A stretch of DNA of 64,000 nucleotides. Origin: Citrobacter amalonaticus Y19 (GTDB taxonomy: Bacteria > Pseudomonadota > Gammaproteobacteria > Enterobacterales > Enterobacteriaceae). A program made the position numbers and the translations under genes. The notes beneath the pieces are model-generated. The model made no database searches. It was not told the DNA's origin and saw only the letters and a program-made list of their open reading frames with translations. The stretch is taken from assembly GCF_000981805.1 (NCBI RefSeq), contig NZ_CP011132.1:2604001-2668000 (forward strand), given 5' to 3'. This document shows, piece by piece, positions 44,094-54,011 of this stretch. Each line of letters opens with the position of its first letter. The stretch's first letter is position 1.

Positions 44094-44590
44094 TTATACC
44101 GCTCCAGCAGTTCAGGAATGCCTTCCGGGGTCAGGTGAGCATGAGTATCGTCATCGATCATCATGTTCGGCCCTTTATCGCAGTTCCCCAGGCAGCAGGT
44201 CGGCAGCAGCGTAAAGCGACCGTCGAAGGTCGTCTGCCCCGGCTTGATGTTGAGCTTTTTCTCCAGCGCCGCCTGAATTCCCTGGTAGCCGTTGATATGG
44301 CATACCACGCTGTCGCAATAGCGGATCACGTGGCGTCCCACCGGCTGGCGGAAGATCTGGCTGTAGAACGTCGCAACACCTTCGACGTCGCTTGCCGGGA
44401 TCCCCAGCACATCGGCGATCGCATGGATTGCGCCGTCCGGCACCCAGCCGCGCTGCTTCTGAACGATTTTCAGCGCTTCAATGGACGCCGCACGCGGGTC
44501 TTCGTAGTGGTGCTTCTCGTGCTCAATGGCTTCACGCTCTGCCGCACTCAGCTCAAAAGCCTCGGTTTGTGGTTGTTGATTCTCGTGCAT
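44090..44590 (-). CDS. nuoE: NADH-quinone oxidoreductase subunit E (2Fe-2S)
   Basis: Thioredoxin-like subunit of complex I that carries cluster N1a beside the flavin. The 166-residue protein has the four cluster cysteines in the VIRYCDSVVCHINGY and LPTCCLGNCDKGPNM regions, and the family segment GVATFYSQIFRQPVGRHV. It is two bases after nuoC and its stop overlaps the nuoF start by four bases, so the NADH module is coupled. Confidence 0.98.
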   Translation of the reverse strand: MHENQQPQTEAFELSAAEREAIEHEKHHYEDPRAASIEALKIVQKQRGWVPDGAIHAIADVLGIPASDVEGVATFYSQIFRQPVGRHVIRYCDSVVCHINGYQGIQAALEKKLNIKPGQTTFDGRFTLLPTCCLGNCDKGPNMMIDDDTHAHLTPEGIPELLERYK

Positions 44591-44592
44591 AA

Positions 44593-46383
44593 TTAGCGGT
44601 CCACATCTGACATAACAAAATCGATACTACCCAGATGGACGATCAGGTCGGACACCAGGCTGCCACGTACTGCCACCGGGATCTGCTGCAGATGCGCATA
44701 GCTCGGGGTACGAATACGGGTACGATAACTCATGGTGCTGCCATCGCTGGTCAGGTAGTAACTGTTGATACCCTTGGTCGCTTCCACCATCTGGAAGGAC
44801 TCGTTCGCCGGCATGACCGGGCCCCACGACACTTGCAGGAAGTGGGTGATCAGGGTTTCGATATGTTGCAGCGTGCGCTCTTTCGGCGGCGGCGTCGTCA
44901 GCGGGTGATCCGCTTTGAACGGGCCTTCCGGCATATTATTGAGGCACTGCTCAAGGATGCGCAGACTCTGGCGCAGCTCTTCCACTTTCAGCATGACGCG
45001 GGTGTAGCAGTCGGAAACTCCGCCGCCAACCGGCACTTCAAAGTCAAAGTTTTCATAGCCAGAGTAAGGGCGCGCTTTACGCACGTCGAAATCAATACCG
45101 GTCGCACGCAGCGCCGCACCTGTGCAGCCCCAGTCCAGCGCTTCTTTCTTACCGTAAGCGGCCACGCCCTGCGAACGCCCTTTCAGAATGGTGTTTTGCA
45201 GTGCGGCTTTCTCGTAAGAAGCCAGACGCTTCGGCATCCAGTCGAGGAACTCACGCAGCAGTTTGTCCCAACCGCGCGGCAGGTCATGCGCCACACCGCC
45301 GATACGGAACCAGGCCGGGTGCATACGATAGCCAGTGACCGCTTCCACGATGTCGTAGATTTTCTGGCGATCGGTAAAGGCAAAGAAGACCGGCGTCATG
45401 GCGCCGACGTCCTGAATAAACGTCGAGATATACAGCAGGTGGCTGTTAATGCGGAACAACTCGGAGAGCATCACGCGGATAACGTTAACGCGATCCGGTA
45501 CGGTAATGCCCGCCAGTTTTTCCACCGCCAGCACGTACGGCATCTCGTTGACGCAACCGCCGAGGTATTCGATACGGTCGGTATACGGAATGTAGCTGTG
45601 CCAGGACTGACGCTCGCCCATCTTTTCAGCACCACGGTGGTGGTAGCCGATGTCAGGCACGCAGTCGACAATCTCTTCGCCATCAAGCTGAAGAACAATA
45701 CGGAATGCACCGTGTGAGGACGGGTGGTTCGGGCCGAGGTTGAGGAACATGAAGTCCTCGTTTTCGGTACCACGCTGCATGCCCCAGTCTTCCGGTTTGA
45801 AGGTCAGCGCTTCCATTTCAAGATCCTGCTTCGCTTTAGTCAGCTCAAACGGATCAAATTCGGTAGCACGCGCCGGGTAGTCTTTACGCAGCGGATGACC
45901 CTGCCAGGTATGCGGCATCAGCAGGCGCGTCAGGTGCGGGTGACCTTCAATATCAATCCCAAACATTTCCCAGGTTTCGCGCTCATACCAGTTGGCGTTC
46001 GGGAACAGTTTGGTGAAGGTCGGCACGCGCAGGTCGTTTTCAGACAATGCCACCTTGAGCATGATATCGCGATTGCGTTCAATGGAAATCAGGTGGTAGA
46101 AAACGGAAAAATCCGCGGCGGGTAACCCTTCGCGGTGTGTGCGCAGACGTTCGTCCATGCCGTGTAAGTCAAACAGCATGACGTAAGGTTTCGGCAATCT
46201 CTTTAAGAAATCGCCCACTTCCAGTAATTGTTCACGCTTGACCCAAACAACGGGTACCCCGGTGCGAGTCGCCTGAACGGTAAAGGCATCCGGCCCAAAA
46301 CGGTTGCGCAGTTCGCCGATGACCGGGTCATCAAGGTGATCCCGGGTCTGCCATGCGGCATCTTGCGCGGTTAAGTCGGTCAT
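44593..46383 (-). CDS. nuoC: NADH-quinone oxidoreductase subunit C/D (fused)
   Basis: Complex I subunit in which the 30-kDa (NuoC, about 1-190) and 49-kDa (NuoD, about 210-596) proteins are fused, as in other enterobacteria. NuoD forms the quinone pocket with NuoB and NuoH. I chose MTDLTAQDAAWQTRDHLDDP at 46383 (596 residues), because GGTGA lies seven bases before; the ATG at 46395 adds four residues. Family motifs include HPLRKDYPARATEF and LGPNHPSSHGAFRIVLQLDG. The segment WEMFGIDIEGHPHLTRLLMP looks different from the E. coli sequence I remember. Confidence 0.97.
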   Translation of the reverse strand: MTDLTAQDAAWQTRDHLDDPVIGELRNRFGPDAFTVQATRTGVPVVWVKREQLLEVGDFLKRLPKPYVMLFDLHGMDERLRTHREGLPAADFSVFYHLISIERNRDIMLKVALSENDLRVPTFTKLFPNANWYERETWEMFGIDIEGHPHLTRLLMPHTWQGHPLRKDYPARATEFDPFELTKAKQDLEMEALTFKPEDWGMQRGTENEDFMFLNLGPNHPSSHGAFRIVLQLDGEEIVDCVPDIGYHHRGAEKMGERQSWHSYIPYTDRIEYLGGCVNEMPYVLAVEKLAGITVPDRVNVIRVMLSELFRINSHLLYISTFIQDVGAMTPVFFAFTDRQKIYDIVEAVTGYRMHPAWFRIGGVAHDLPRGWDKLLREFLDWMPKRLASYEKAALQNTILKGRSQGVAAYGKKEALDWGCTGAALRATGIDFDVRKARPYSGYENFDFEVPVGGGVSDCYTRVMLKVEELRQSLRILEQCLNNMPEGPFKADHPLTTPPPKERTLQHIETLITHFLQVSWGPVMPANESFQMVEATKGINSYYLTSDGSTMSYRTRIRTPSYAHLQQIPVAVRGSLVSDLIVHLGSIDFVMSDVDR

Positions 46384-46484
46384 AATGTTCACCATTGCAA
46401 ATGGTCCGTGGTGACTGTCGACAGAGCTTCGCGCGATTTATGTAGTGATAGGCGAAGTAAAATGCTGCTGCCGACAGGCGCAAA

Positions 46485-47147
46485 TTAAATCTCGTCTGGT
46501 GTACGCAGATTCGTTACTGCAATGCGTTCGCCGCGTTTACGCTCGCGCTCTGACTGCATGTTGGCGCGATAAACGCCCTGATCGCCAACCACCCAGGAGA
46601 GCGGACGACGTTCTTTGCCAATGGAATCCTGCAACAGCATTAACGCCTGCATGTACGCTTCCGGACGCGGTGGGCAACCCGGGATGTAAACATCCACAGG
46701 GATAAACTTATCAACGCCCTGCACTACCGAATAAATATCGTACATACCGCCGGAGTTGGCACACGCGCCCATGGAAATCACCCATTTCGGCTCCAGCATC
46801 TGATCGTAGAGGCGCTGAATGACCGGTGCCATTTTGGTAAAGCAGGTCCCCGCCACCACCATCAGGTCAGCCTGACGCGGCGAAGCACGCAGGACTTCCG
46901 CGCCAAAGCGCGCCACGTCATGCACGGCGGTGAACGAGGTCACCATCTCAACGTAGCAGCAGGAAAGGCCGAAGTTATAAGGCCAGATTGAGTTTTTGCG
47001 ACCCCAGTTAACCATGTCATGCAGTTTGCCCATGAACACGTTTTTGTTAACTTCCTGTTCCAGGGGGTCGGTTACGATCTCCTGCTTTTGCAGGGGGTAA
47101 CGGTCGTTCTCACCGTTAGGATCTATGCGGGTGAGCGTATAATCCAT
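46485..47147 (-). CDS. nuoB: NADH-quinone oxidoreductase subunit B (cluster N2)
   Basis: Peripheral complex I subunit that holds the last iron-sulfur cluster, N2, before quinone. The 220-residue protein has the adjacent cysteine pair in FGLSCCYVEM (about 63-64), with further ligands in VVAGTCFTKMA and PVDVYIPGCPPRPEAYMQ. It is 15 bases after nuoA. A 101-base gap separates it from nuoC; I see no gene in it. Confidence 0.98.
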   Translation of the reverse strand: MDYTLTRIDPNGENDRYPLQKQEIVTDPLEQEVNKNVFMGKLHDMVNWGRKNSIWPYNFGLSCCYVEMVTSFTAVHDVARFGAEVLRASPRQADLMVVAGTCFTKMAPVIQRLYDQMLEPKWVISMGACANSGGMYDIYSVVQGVDKFIPVDVYIPGCPPRPEAYMQALMLLQDSIGKERRPLSWVVGDQGVYRANMQSERERKRGERIAVTNLRTPDEI

Positions 47148-47162
47148 CTTAATGCCTCGCGG

Positions 47163-47606
47163 TTAGCGTTGACGATTAGCGATACTGTTCGTTTCCGGGT
47201 TCATACGCTCGCGGCGTGAACGCGCGGGCGTCCAGTCCAGCGCGCCAATACGCACCAGATAAACCAGACCTGCCAGTAACACAAAAATAAAAATTGCAGC
47301 TTCCACAAAGCCAACCCAGCCGCTTTCACGGATGGAGGTCGACCATGCGAACAGATACAGCGCTTCAACGTCGAAGATAACGAAGAACATGGCTACCAGA
47401 TAAAACTTGGCAGACAGGCGTAAGCGGGCGGAGCCGACCGAGTCGATACCGGATTCAAACGGGGTGTTTTTTGACCTCGCGCGTGCGCGACCGCCTAAAA
47501 ACCAACCGCCGATAAGCATCAGGCAGCACAGGCCAATGGCGACAATAAGAAAGATAGCGAATGCCCAGTGATGAGCGATGACTTCAGTGGATGTTGACAT
47601 ACTCAT
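47163..47606 (-). CDS. nuoA: NADH-quinone oxidoreductase subunit A
   Basis: First gene of the nuo operon, encoding a 147-residue inner-membrane subunit with three helices that lies near the quinone chamber of complex I. The conserved loop FESGIDSVGSARLRLSAKFY and the acidic helix FVIFDVEALYLFAW are intact. Length equals the E. coli protein. The long region upstream (47607-48153) should hold the operon promoters. Confidence 0.98.
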   Translation of the reverse strand: MSMSTSTEVIAHHWAFAIFLIVAIGLCCLMLIGGWFLGGRARARSKNTPFESGIDSVGSARLRLSAKFYLVAMFFVIFDVEALYLFAWSTSIRESGWVGFVEAAIFIFVLLAGLVYLVRIGALDWTPARSRRERMNPETNSIANRQR

Positions 47607-48153
47607 TGCTTACTCATCAAAAGTAGCGCCAAATTCTCTGCTCTTTTCGGCAGATGAACGCCACATCGATTCATGGGGAGGAATAAAAAAAACCTTACAA
47701 TCGCTGCAAAAAATGTTTTAAACAGCCAATTGATGGGGTTTTTTACTCCTTTCTATAACCTTTTGTCAACTTTAACAAAAGTTTCCTCACATTAATTTAC
47801 ATGATAACAACACCCTTAACATTTAATGCGCTTTAGCACCGTGTCGATCGATTCACAGGCTAAATGGGAACGTTGTTGAATCGTGTCCGTTGTGAAGTAA
47901 GTAGGAAAAATCGCGCCTATTTTGACAGGAATTGATCCAAAAGCCTTCCCCTAAAAGGGAGTATTTTCTTGATCTGTGACACGCTTTTGTTAATCCACCA
48001 GAAAAAACAGCAACAATTTCTCTCGTTTTTTAACATGAAAGCGTTGAGTTGCGAATTTTGCTTAATTTTTACGCATTTTTTAATCGCAACGTCTACTCGC
48101 TGATTTATGAGGATTTTTAGCTTTTCCCTCCTGTCCGTTAAGGATATTAGTAC
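47607..48153 (-). promoter_or_regulatory. nuo operon promoter region
   Basis: About 550 bases with no gene precede nuoA, AT-rich and typical of the long multi-promoter leader known for nuo in E. coli, where ArcA, NarL, FNR and IHF act. Candidate ArcA-like elements are CATTAAATGTTAA (reverse strand of 47816-47828) and a GTTAAAG segment near 47768-47776. I can not place transcription starts by eye. Confidence 0.5.
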
Positions 48154-48200
48154 AAAAAAAGAACCACTGGATGTTTTTTAATCATCAGTGGCTCTTTTTT
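48154..48200 (-). terminator. Terminator after lrhA
   Basis: GAACCACTGGATG (48161-48173) and CATCAGTGGCTC (48183-48194) pair as an 11 to 12-bp stem with an A-tract on one side and a T-tract on the other. It lies about 35 bases past the lrhA stop and could also insulate the nuo promoter region. Confidence 0.85.
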
Positions 48201-48235
48201 ACACTTGCATTTTTTAATGACTTTTTTGTGATCCG

Positions 48236-49174
48236 TTACTCATAGTCTCCTTCGACCAGCACGGAATCATCCCCCCCTTCCGGGGTAATCGGACTGTACT
48301 GCCACGGATTCTGCCAGGTATCCATCGCCTGAAAGATGACCTGCGCCAGATCGTTCTTCGACGCCGGGTCGCGGCAGAGTAAGTATTCGGTGTCCGGCAG
48401 CGGCGGTAATCCGTCAACGGCCCCCAGCACGCGCAGGTCCGGGCTCATCATTTCTACCGGGCGCGCCGTCACGCCGAGACCCGCCTTCACCGCCGCGCGC
48501 ACTGCTGGCAGTGTCGACGCGACGTAGGCCAGCCGCCAGGGGATATTCGCCGCATTCAGAGTGGCAAGGACCACGTCACGAAACGGACTGGGATCATCCA
48601 ATAACACCAGCGGAACCGGTTCGCCCTTTTGCAGTACATACTCTGCGGCACAGTACCAGTGTGTCGGTGAAGTACGCAGCGTCAGGCTCTCAAACGATCC
48701 GGGACGATTGGTGGTAACGATCAGATCCACCTCTTGCGATTTCAGCATGTCGAGCATAAAAGCATTTCGCTTCACTCTGACATCCAGCGCAAGTTTCGGA
48801 TAAACCGAACTAATGCGATTGAGGAGGAAGGGCAGTATCGTATCGGCGGACTCATCAGAAGCCCCGATAGTTAATACTCCCTGAAGATTGCTGAACATCA
48901 ATGATGAGCAGGCCTCATCATTGAAACGTAAAATTTTTCTGGCGTACCCCAGAAGCTGGATGCCGTGTTCAGTCAACAGTTTGTTACGACCGTGACGAGC
49001 GAAGAGTTCTTTTCCCACGAGCTGCTCGAGGCGCTGCATCTGTTGGCTCACCGCAGACTGAGTACGACACACCGCTGCAGCCGCTGCTGCAAATGTGTTC
49101 AGATCGGCAACAGCAACAAATGTTCTCAGCAGATCGAGGTCGAGGTTAATTATCGGACGATTTGCATTTATCAT
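48236..49174 (-). CDS. lrhA: LysR-type regulator LrhA
   Basis: LysR-family transcription factor that in E. coli represses flhDC and so lowers motility, and affects fimbriae and RpoS. The 312 residues have an N-terminal helix-turn-helix (LDLLRTFVAVADLNTFAAAA and TQSAVSQQMQRLEQLVG, about residues 12-65) and a C-terminal effector domain. It is transcribed away from alaA and has a terminator of its own. The 5' region is long, as in E. coli, where the lrhA transcript has a leader of several hundred bases. Confidence 0.96.
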   Translation of the reverse strand: MINANRPIINLDLDLLRTFVAVADLNTFAAAAAAVCRTQSAVSQQMQRLEQLVGKELFARHGRNKLLTEHGIQLLGYARKILRFNDEACSSLMFSNLQGVLTIGASDESADTILPFLLNRISSVYPKLALDVRVKRNAFMLDMLKSQEVDLIVTTNRPGSFESLTLRTSPTHWYCAAEYVLQKGEPVPLVLLDDPSPFRDVVLATLNAANIPWRLAYVASTLPAVRAAVKAGLGVTARPVEMMSPDLRVLGAVDGLPPLPDTEYLLCRDPASKNDLAQVIFQAMDTWQNPWQYSPITPEGGDDSVLVEGDYE

Positions 49175-50102
49175 AATTTTTCACTTACTGGCGGCTCATA
49201 CTGAGCTTGTTAATGCTGTGCATACAAAATCAAGCAATTCCGTTTGTAATGCGCTTCCTTAGCAGATTCACCCACTGGCAGCAGGTGAAAGTAAATAGGT
49301 ATATCATGAGACTGGCGAAATGCTACTCTCTTTCTTACGTAATAATACCTTACGCGAACTCTCAGGTTATTATGTTATGAACGGGCTGACCTATTAAAGC
49401 GTATGTAGATTTCTGCCGTTACCTGGATGTAAAAGTGTAAACGTAAAGAATGGAGCTGAGCATACATCAACGAGAAATAAGCATATATGGCAGTAAGTTA
49501 GCAACAAAACCCCGTCCGGGATTTTAAAAAATCATGCGATTACATGCCATTTCCTCAGGCGTATCTTAACCTAAAACCTTTTTATTTATAAGCCTTAATG
49601 CGAATAATCTGATGCAAAGTTTTGTTATGTTTCTCAAACCAAGCCGCTATTATTCTCGCCTTGCGTAAAGCCTTTTTAATTATTAAATAATAATTAATGA
49701 GATTCGAGGTCATTCATAAATCCTGCTTAACATTAGATTTACACCGCCAGGGTTCCCGTACATCCCGATAACACAGCCGGCGGTTAATCTTTCAGTATTT
49801 ACGAATTATTAAATGACGTAAGAGTCTTCCCGAAATTTCACGAACACAGAACCTTTTCCAGACCAGAGAATACGCCACTCACTAACGACAACGTTGAAAC
49901 ATCATACTATAAAACCAAGCAATTTCTGTTTTTATCTCTGTCAACCACGTAAAAACCAGTCAATGACAACATAATAGCACATCAACATTCAGCAAAATCT
50001 TCCTCTGCAAAGCCTTCAAAACGCCCCGCCGTGGGAGTACATTGTTTCAAACTGACTTCCACGGCAGGAAGTGATGATAACAGCATAAAAAGGTCAAGGT
50101 TC
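49175..50102. other. AT-rich intergenic region between lrhA and alaA
   Basis: About 930 bases with no coding frame I can support on either strand. Its lower half is very AT-rich, for example TAATTATTAAATAATAATTAATG near 49678-49699, and it must hold the divergent lrhA and alaA promoters and the long lrhA leader. I do not recognise an RNA gene, riboswitch or clear hairpin terminator. Confidence 0.6.
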
Positions 50103-51320
50103 ATGTCCCCCATTGAGAAATCCAGCAAATTAGAAAACGTCTGTTATGACATCCGCGGTCCTGTTCTGAAGGAAGCGAAACGCCTTGAAGAAGAAGGCAA
50201 TAAGGTTCTGAAACTGAACATTGGTAACCCCGCCCCTTTTGGCTTTGACGCCCCCGATGAGATTCTGGTAGACGTCATTCGCAATCTGCCGACCGCGCAG
50301 GGTTATTGCGATTCGAAAGGCCTCTATTCCGCACGTAAAGCCATCATGCAGCATTATCAGGCTCGTGGTATGCGTGACGTCACCGTCGAAGATATCTATA
50401 TCGGCAACGGCGTTTCGGAGCTAATTGTGCAGGCGATGCAGGCATTGCTGAACAGTGGGGACGAAATGCTGGTGCCCGCGCCGGATTACCCGCTGTGGAC
50501 GGCGGCCGTTTCGCTCTCCGGTGGTAATGCCGTGCATTATCTGTGCGATGAATCGTCCGACTGGTTTCCGGACCTTGATGACATTCGCGCAAAAATCACG
50601 CCGCGTACCCGTGGGATCGTCATCATTAACCCGAACAACCCGACCGGTGCGGTCTATTCCAAAGAACTGCTAATGGAAATCGTCGAGATCGCGCGGCAGA
50701 ACAATCTCATCATCTTTGCCGATGAGATCTACGATAAGATCCTGTATGACGACGCTGAGCACCATTCCATCGCCGCGATGGCGCCGGACCTGCTGACTAT
50801 AACCTTTAACGGCCTGTCCAAGACCTATCGCGTCGCCGGATTCCGCCAGGGCTGGATGGTTCTCAACGGTCCGAAGAAGCATGCGAAAGGCTATATCGAA
50901 GGGCTGGAAATGCTGGCATCGATGCGTCTTTGCGCCAACGTGCCAGCGCAGCACGCTATTCAGACGGCGCTGGGCGGTTACCAGAGTATCAGTGAATTTA
51001 TCATGCCTGGTGGACGCCTGTATGAGCAGCGCAATCGCGCCTGGGAATTGATTAACGATATTCCGGGTGTCTCCTGTGTGAAGCCGCGCGGTGCGCTGTA
51101 TATGTTCCCGAAAATTGACGCCAAACGTTTCAATATTCACGACGACCAGAAAATGGTGCTCGATTTCCTGTTGCAGGAAAAAGTCCTGCTGGTTCAGGGA
51201 ACGGCGTTTAACTGGCCGTGGCCGGATCATGTGCGCATCGTCACCCTGCCCCGCATTGACGACATTGAGATGTCGCTGAGTAAATTTGAACGTTTCCTGT
51301 CGGGATATCACCAGGCTTAA
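50103..51320 (+). CDS. alaA: Glutamate-pyruvate aminotransferase AlaA
   Basis: PLP-dependent class I aminotransferase that makes alanine from pyruvate and glutamate, the main alanine-forming enzyme in E. coli. I chose the ATG at 50103 (MSPIEKSSKLENVCYDIRGP), which follows AAGGTTC and gives 405 residues; the GTG at 50031 adds 24 unsupported residues. The PLP lysine is in FNGLSKTYRVAGFRQGWM (about residues 240-245), with IINPNNPTGAVYS and FADEIYDKILYD as cofactor motifs. Downstream lies yfbR, 91 bases away. Confidence 0.97.
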   Translation: MSPIEKSSKLENVCYDIRGPVLKEAKRLEEEGNKVLKLNIGNPAPFGFDAPDEILVDVIRNLPTAQGYCDSKGLYSARKAIMQHYQARGMRDVTVEDIYIGNGVSELIVQAMQALLNSGDEMLVPAPDYPLWTAAVSLSGGNAVHYLCDESSDWFPDLDDIRAKITPRTRGIVIINPNNPTGAVYSKELLMEIVEIARQNNLIIFADEIYDKILYDDAEHHSIAAMAPDLLTITFNGLSKTYRVAGFRQGWMVLNGPKKHAKGYIEGLEMLASMRLCANVPAQHAIQTALGGYQSISEFIMPGGRLYEQRNRAWELINDIPGVSCVKPRGALYMFPKIDAKRFNIHDDQKMVLDFLLQEKVLLVQGTAFNWPWPDHVRIVTLPRIDDIEMSLSKFERFLSGYHQA

Positions 51321-51411
51321 GGCCACCGTCTGAAATTGGCTGCCGGTATTTGCATCCGGCGGCCTTCTCTGCGCACAATGACCTCCAGGTTGTTATCATG
51401 AAAAGGTCACT

Positions 51412-52011
51412 ATGAAGCAGAGCCATTTTTTTGCCCATCTCTCCCGTCTCAAACTCATTAACCGCTGGCCTTTAATGCGCAATGTGCGCACAGAAAACGT
51501 CTCTGAGCACAGCCTCCAGGTCGCGATGGTGGCCCATGCGCTGGCTGCTATCAAAAACCGAAAGTTTGCCGGTCAGGTTAATGCTGAACGCATTGCGCTG
51601 CTGGCGATGTATCACGATGCGTCAGAAGTGCTGACCGGCGATCTGCCCACGCCGGTAAAATATTTCAATTCGCAAATCGCCCAGGAATATAAGGCGATTG
51701 AGAAAATCGCGCAGCAGAAACTGGTCGATATGGTGCCCGATGAGTTGCGGGATATTTTTGCGCCACTGATTGATGAACATGCGTATAGCGAAGAAGAAAA
51801 ATCAATTGTGAAGCAAGCCGACGCGCTGTGCGCGTATCTGAAGTGTCTGGAAGAGTTGTCGGCAGGAAATAATGAATTCCTGCTGGCGAAGACGCGACTG
51901 GAAAAAACGCTGGAATTACGCCGGAGCCCGGAGATGGACTATTTCATGGAGGTCTTCGTCCCCAGTTTCCACCTGTCTCTCGATGAAATTAGCCAGGATT
52001 CTCCATTGTAA
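51412..52011 (+). CDS. yfbR: 5'-Deoxynucleotidase YfbR
   Basis: HD-domain phosphohydrolase that dephosphorylates deoxyribonucleoside 5'-monophosphates, such as dCMP on the way to dUMP/thymidylate in E. coli. The 199 residues match the family length. Metal-binding residues are all at the expected places: His33 in SEHSLQ, His68-Asp69 in AMYHDASE, and Asp137 in KQADALC. It follows alaA on the same strand and precedes a BIME that separates it from convergent yfbS. Confidence 0.97.
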   Translation: MKQSHFFAHLSRLKLINRWPLMRNVRTENVSEHSLQVAMVAHALAAIKNRKFAGQVNAERIALLAMYHDASEVLTGDLPTPVKYFNSQIAQEYKAIEKIAQQKLVDMVPDELRDIFAPLIDEHAYSEEEKSIVKQADALCAYLKCLEELSAGNNEFLLAKTRLEKTLELRRSPEMDYFMEVFVPSFHLSLDEISQDSPL

Positions 52012-52019
52012 GCCATGTT

Positions 52020-52124
52020 GCCGGATGGCGACGTAAACGTCTTATCCGGCCTACAGATCGCATCCAATCATGTCCGAATGATATGAACGTCTCGTAGGCC
52101 CGGTAAGCGTCAGCGCCACCGGGC
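52020..52124. repeat. REP/BIME element between yfbR and yfbS
   Basis: Two palindromic units in opposed orientation, GCCGGATGGCG...CTTATCCGGC (52020-52050) and GGCCCGGTAAG...CCACCGGGC (52098-52124), separated by about 50 bases, fill the gap between the convergent genes and may act as the terminator for both. Confidence 0.92.
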
Positions 52125-52130
52125 AGCAGG

Positions 52131-53963
52131 TCAGAACGGAAACAGCATTGGGATCATCACCACGCATACCGCCATCACGATAAGGGTGAACGGGACGCCC
52201 AGCTTTAAAAAATCGCTAAAGCTGTAATTCCCCGGTCCCAGCACCAGCGTGTTGACCGGTGACGAAACCGGCGTCATAAAGGCCGCCGACGCCGCCATCG
52301 CGACCACCATCGCAAAAGGATAAGGGGAAACGCCCATCGACTTCGCCGCTGCAAGGGCAATCGGCGCCATTAACACCGCCGTCGCAGTATTTGAGATAAA
52401 CAGGCCAATGGTCGCACACAGCACAAACAAACAGCCCAGCATCATGTACGGGCCGTAACCGCCGCCGACGTCCATCAACCCTTTCACCACTAAATCAACC
52501 CCGCCGGTCTTTTGCAGCGCCAGTGCAAAGGGCATCATGCCGACGATCAAAATGATACTAGGCCAGTGAATCGCCTTGTAGGCGCTTTCGGCGTCAATGC
52601 AGCGGAATTTGCCCATCAGCAGACAGGCCACAATCGCCGCAACAGTATTAGGTATTTCGTCGGTCAGCATCAGCGCGACCATCAGAACCAGACAGAAAAT
52701 AGCGTGCGGGGCCTGGCTGTGCGCCGGTGAGGCCTCGCTCACCTCTTCTGGCAGGTTAAGCGCGACAAAATCTCGCCCCTGCTTCGCCAGCATACCGATC
52801 AACTTCCAGTTACCGACGACCAGGATGATGTCGCCCATCAGCAGCGGCTCATCGGCAAGCGAGCCTTCAATCGCCACGCCGTCGCGTTTCAGACCGACCA
52901 CGTTCAGCCCGTAACGGGTACGAAAACCAATTTCCCGTACCGACTTGCCAATCAGCTCCGATTCCGGGATCAGTGAGATTTCCGCCATTCCCACATCCAG
53001 CGCCTGGTCAGAGAAATATTCCCCGCGCAGCACCATCGGCTCCAGCAATTGCTCGCTACAGAATTCACGGAGATCAACATCGGCGGCAGACATATCAATC
53101 AGCAAGACGTCGCGGGCGCGAAACTCCGAAACCCCGTTCACGTTCACAATCACCCGCCGAAAGCGCCGCCAGCGTTCAACGCCGATGACGTTGGCACCAT
53201 AGCGCTCACGCAGTTTGAGATCGTCAAGGCGCTGACCGATCATCGGCGAGCCCGGACGAATCGCCAGTCGACGCGCCCGCCCGGTCAGGCGATATTCTTT
53301 GATCAGATCGCGGAAGGTACGGCGCTTCCAGCCATCCCGTTGCTGTTGCGGATTGTCACCTTTGAGCATAAAACGCATCAGCAGCATGTAGATAATGCCC
53401 AGCACCAACACCACCAGACCGATAGGTGTAACGCTAAAGAAGCTAAAACCGGCATGGCCTTCGCGCAACAATTCACTGTTAACCACCAGGTTTGGCGGGG
53501 TGGCCACCAGCGTCATCATGCCGCTGATAAGCCCTGCGAAACTCAGTGGCATCATCAGGCGCGATGGCGACGTTTGCATGCGCATCGAGACGCTGAGTAC
53601 CACGGGGATAAAAATCGCGACAACGCCGGTTGAACTCATAAACGCGCCCAGTCCGGCAACGGTCAGCATCAGCAGGACCAGCATTTTGATTTCGCTGCTG
53701 CCCGCCATTTTCACAAGCCAGGTCCCCATGACGGTCGCCACACCGGTGCGCACCAGTCCGTCGCCGATGATAAACAGCGCGGCAATCAACACGACGTTAG
53801 GGTCGCTGAAGCCAGAGAAGGCTTCGGTAATATTCAGTGTTCCACTCAGAACAAAGGCGACGATGACCAACAGAGCGACCGCGTCCATACGCACTCTGCC
53901 CGTCGCAAACAAAATAACGGCAATCGCCAACAGCGAGAGAACCCAGATCAATTCACCGTTCAC
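52131..53963 (-). CDS. yfbS: Putative anion transporter YfbS (SLC13-type with TrkA_C domains)
   Basis: Inner-membrane protein of 610 residues related to the DASS/citrate-type (SLC13) transporters; the substrate is not known to me. Hydrophobic helices lie in the first 200 and last 210 residues, and the middle (about 205-385) has two soluble RCK_C-like domains, seen as LRERYGANVIGVERW and FRTRYGLNVVGLKRDG. Carboxylate-transporter-type repeats appear in SSTGVVAIFIPVVLS and ISNTATAVLMAPIALA. The length matches E. coli. It is monocistronic, convergent with yfbR across a BIME. Confidence 0.9.
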   Translation of the reverse strand: MNGELIWVLSLLAIAVILFATGRVRMDAVALLVIVAFVLSGTLNITEAFSGFSDPNVVLIAALFIIGDGLVRTGVATVMGTWLVKMAGSSEIKMLVLLMLTVAGLGAFMSSTGVVAIFIPVVLSVSMRMQTSPSRLMMPLSFAGLISGMMTLVATPPNLVVNSELLREGHAGFSFFSVTPIGLVVLVLGIIYMLLMRFMLKGDNPQQQRDGWKRRTFRDLIKEYRLTGRARRLAIRPGSPMIGQRLDDLKLRERYGANVIGVERWRRFRRVIVNVNGVSEFRARDVLLIDMSAADVDLREFCSEQLLEPMVLRGEYFSDQALDVGMAEISLIPESELIGKSVREIGFRTRYGLNVVGLKRDGVAIEGSLADEPLLMGDIILVVGNWKLIGMLAKQGRDFVALNLPEEVSEASPAHSQAPHAIFCLVLMVALMLTDEIPNTVAAIVACLLMGKFRCIDAESAYKAIHWPSIILIVGMMPFALALQKTGGVDLVVKGLMDVGGGYGPYMMLGCLFVLCATIGLFISNTATAVLMAPIALAAAKSMGVSPYPFAMVVAMAASAAFMTPVSSPVNTLVLGPGNYSFSDFLKLGVPFTLIVMAVCVVMIPMLFPF

Positions 53964-54011
53964 AACCTATCCTTGTCCTTGTCAGATGAGAAGATGGAAT
54001 GATTCTGCCAT

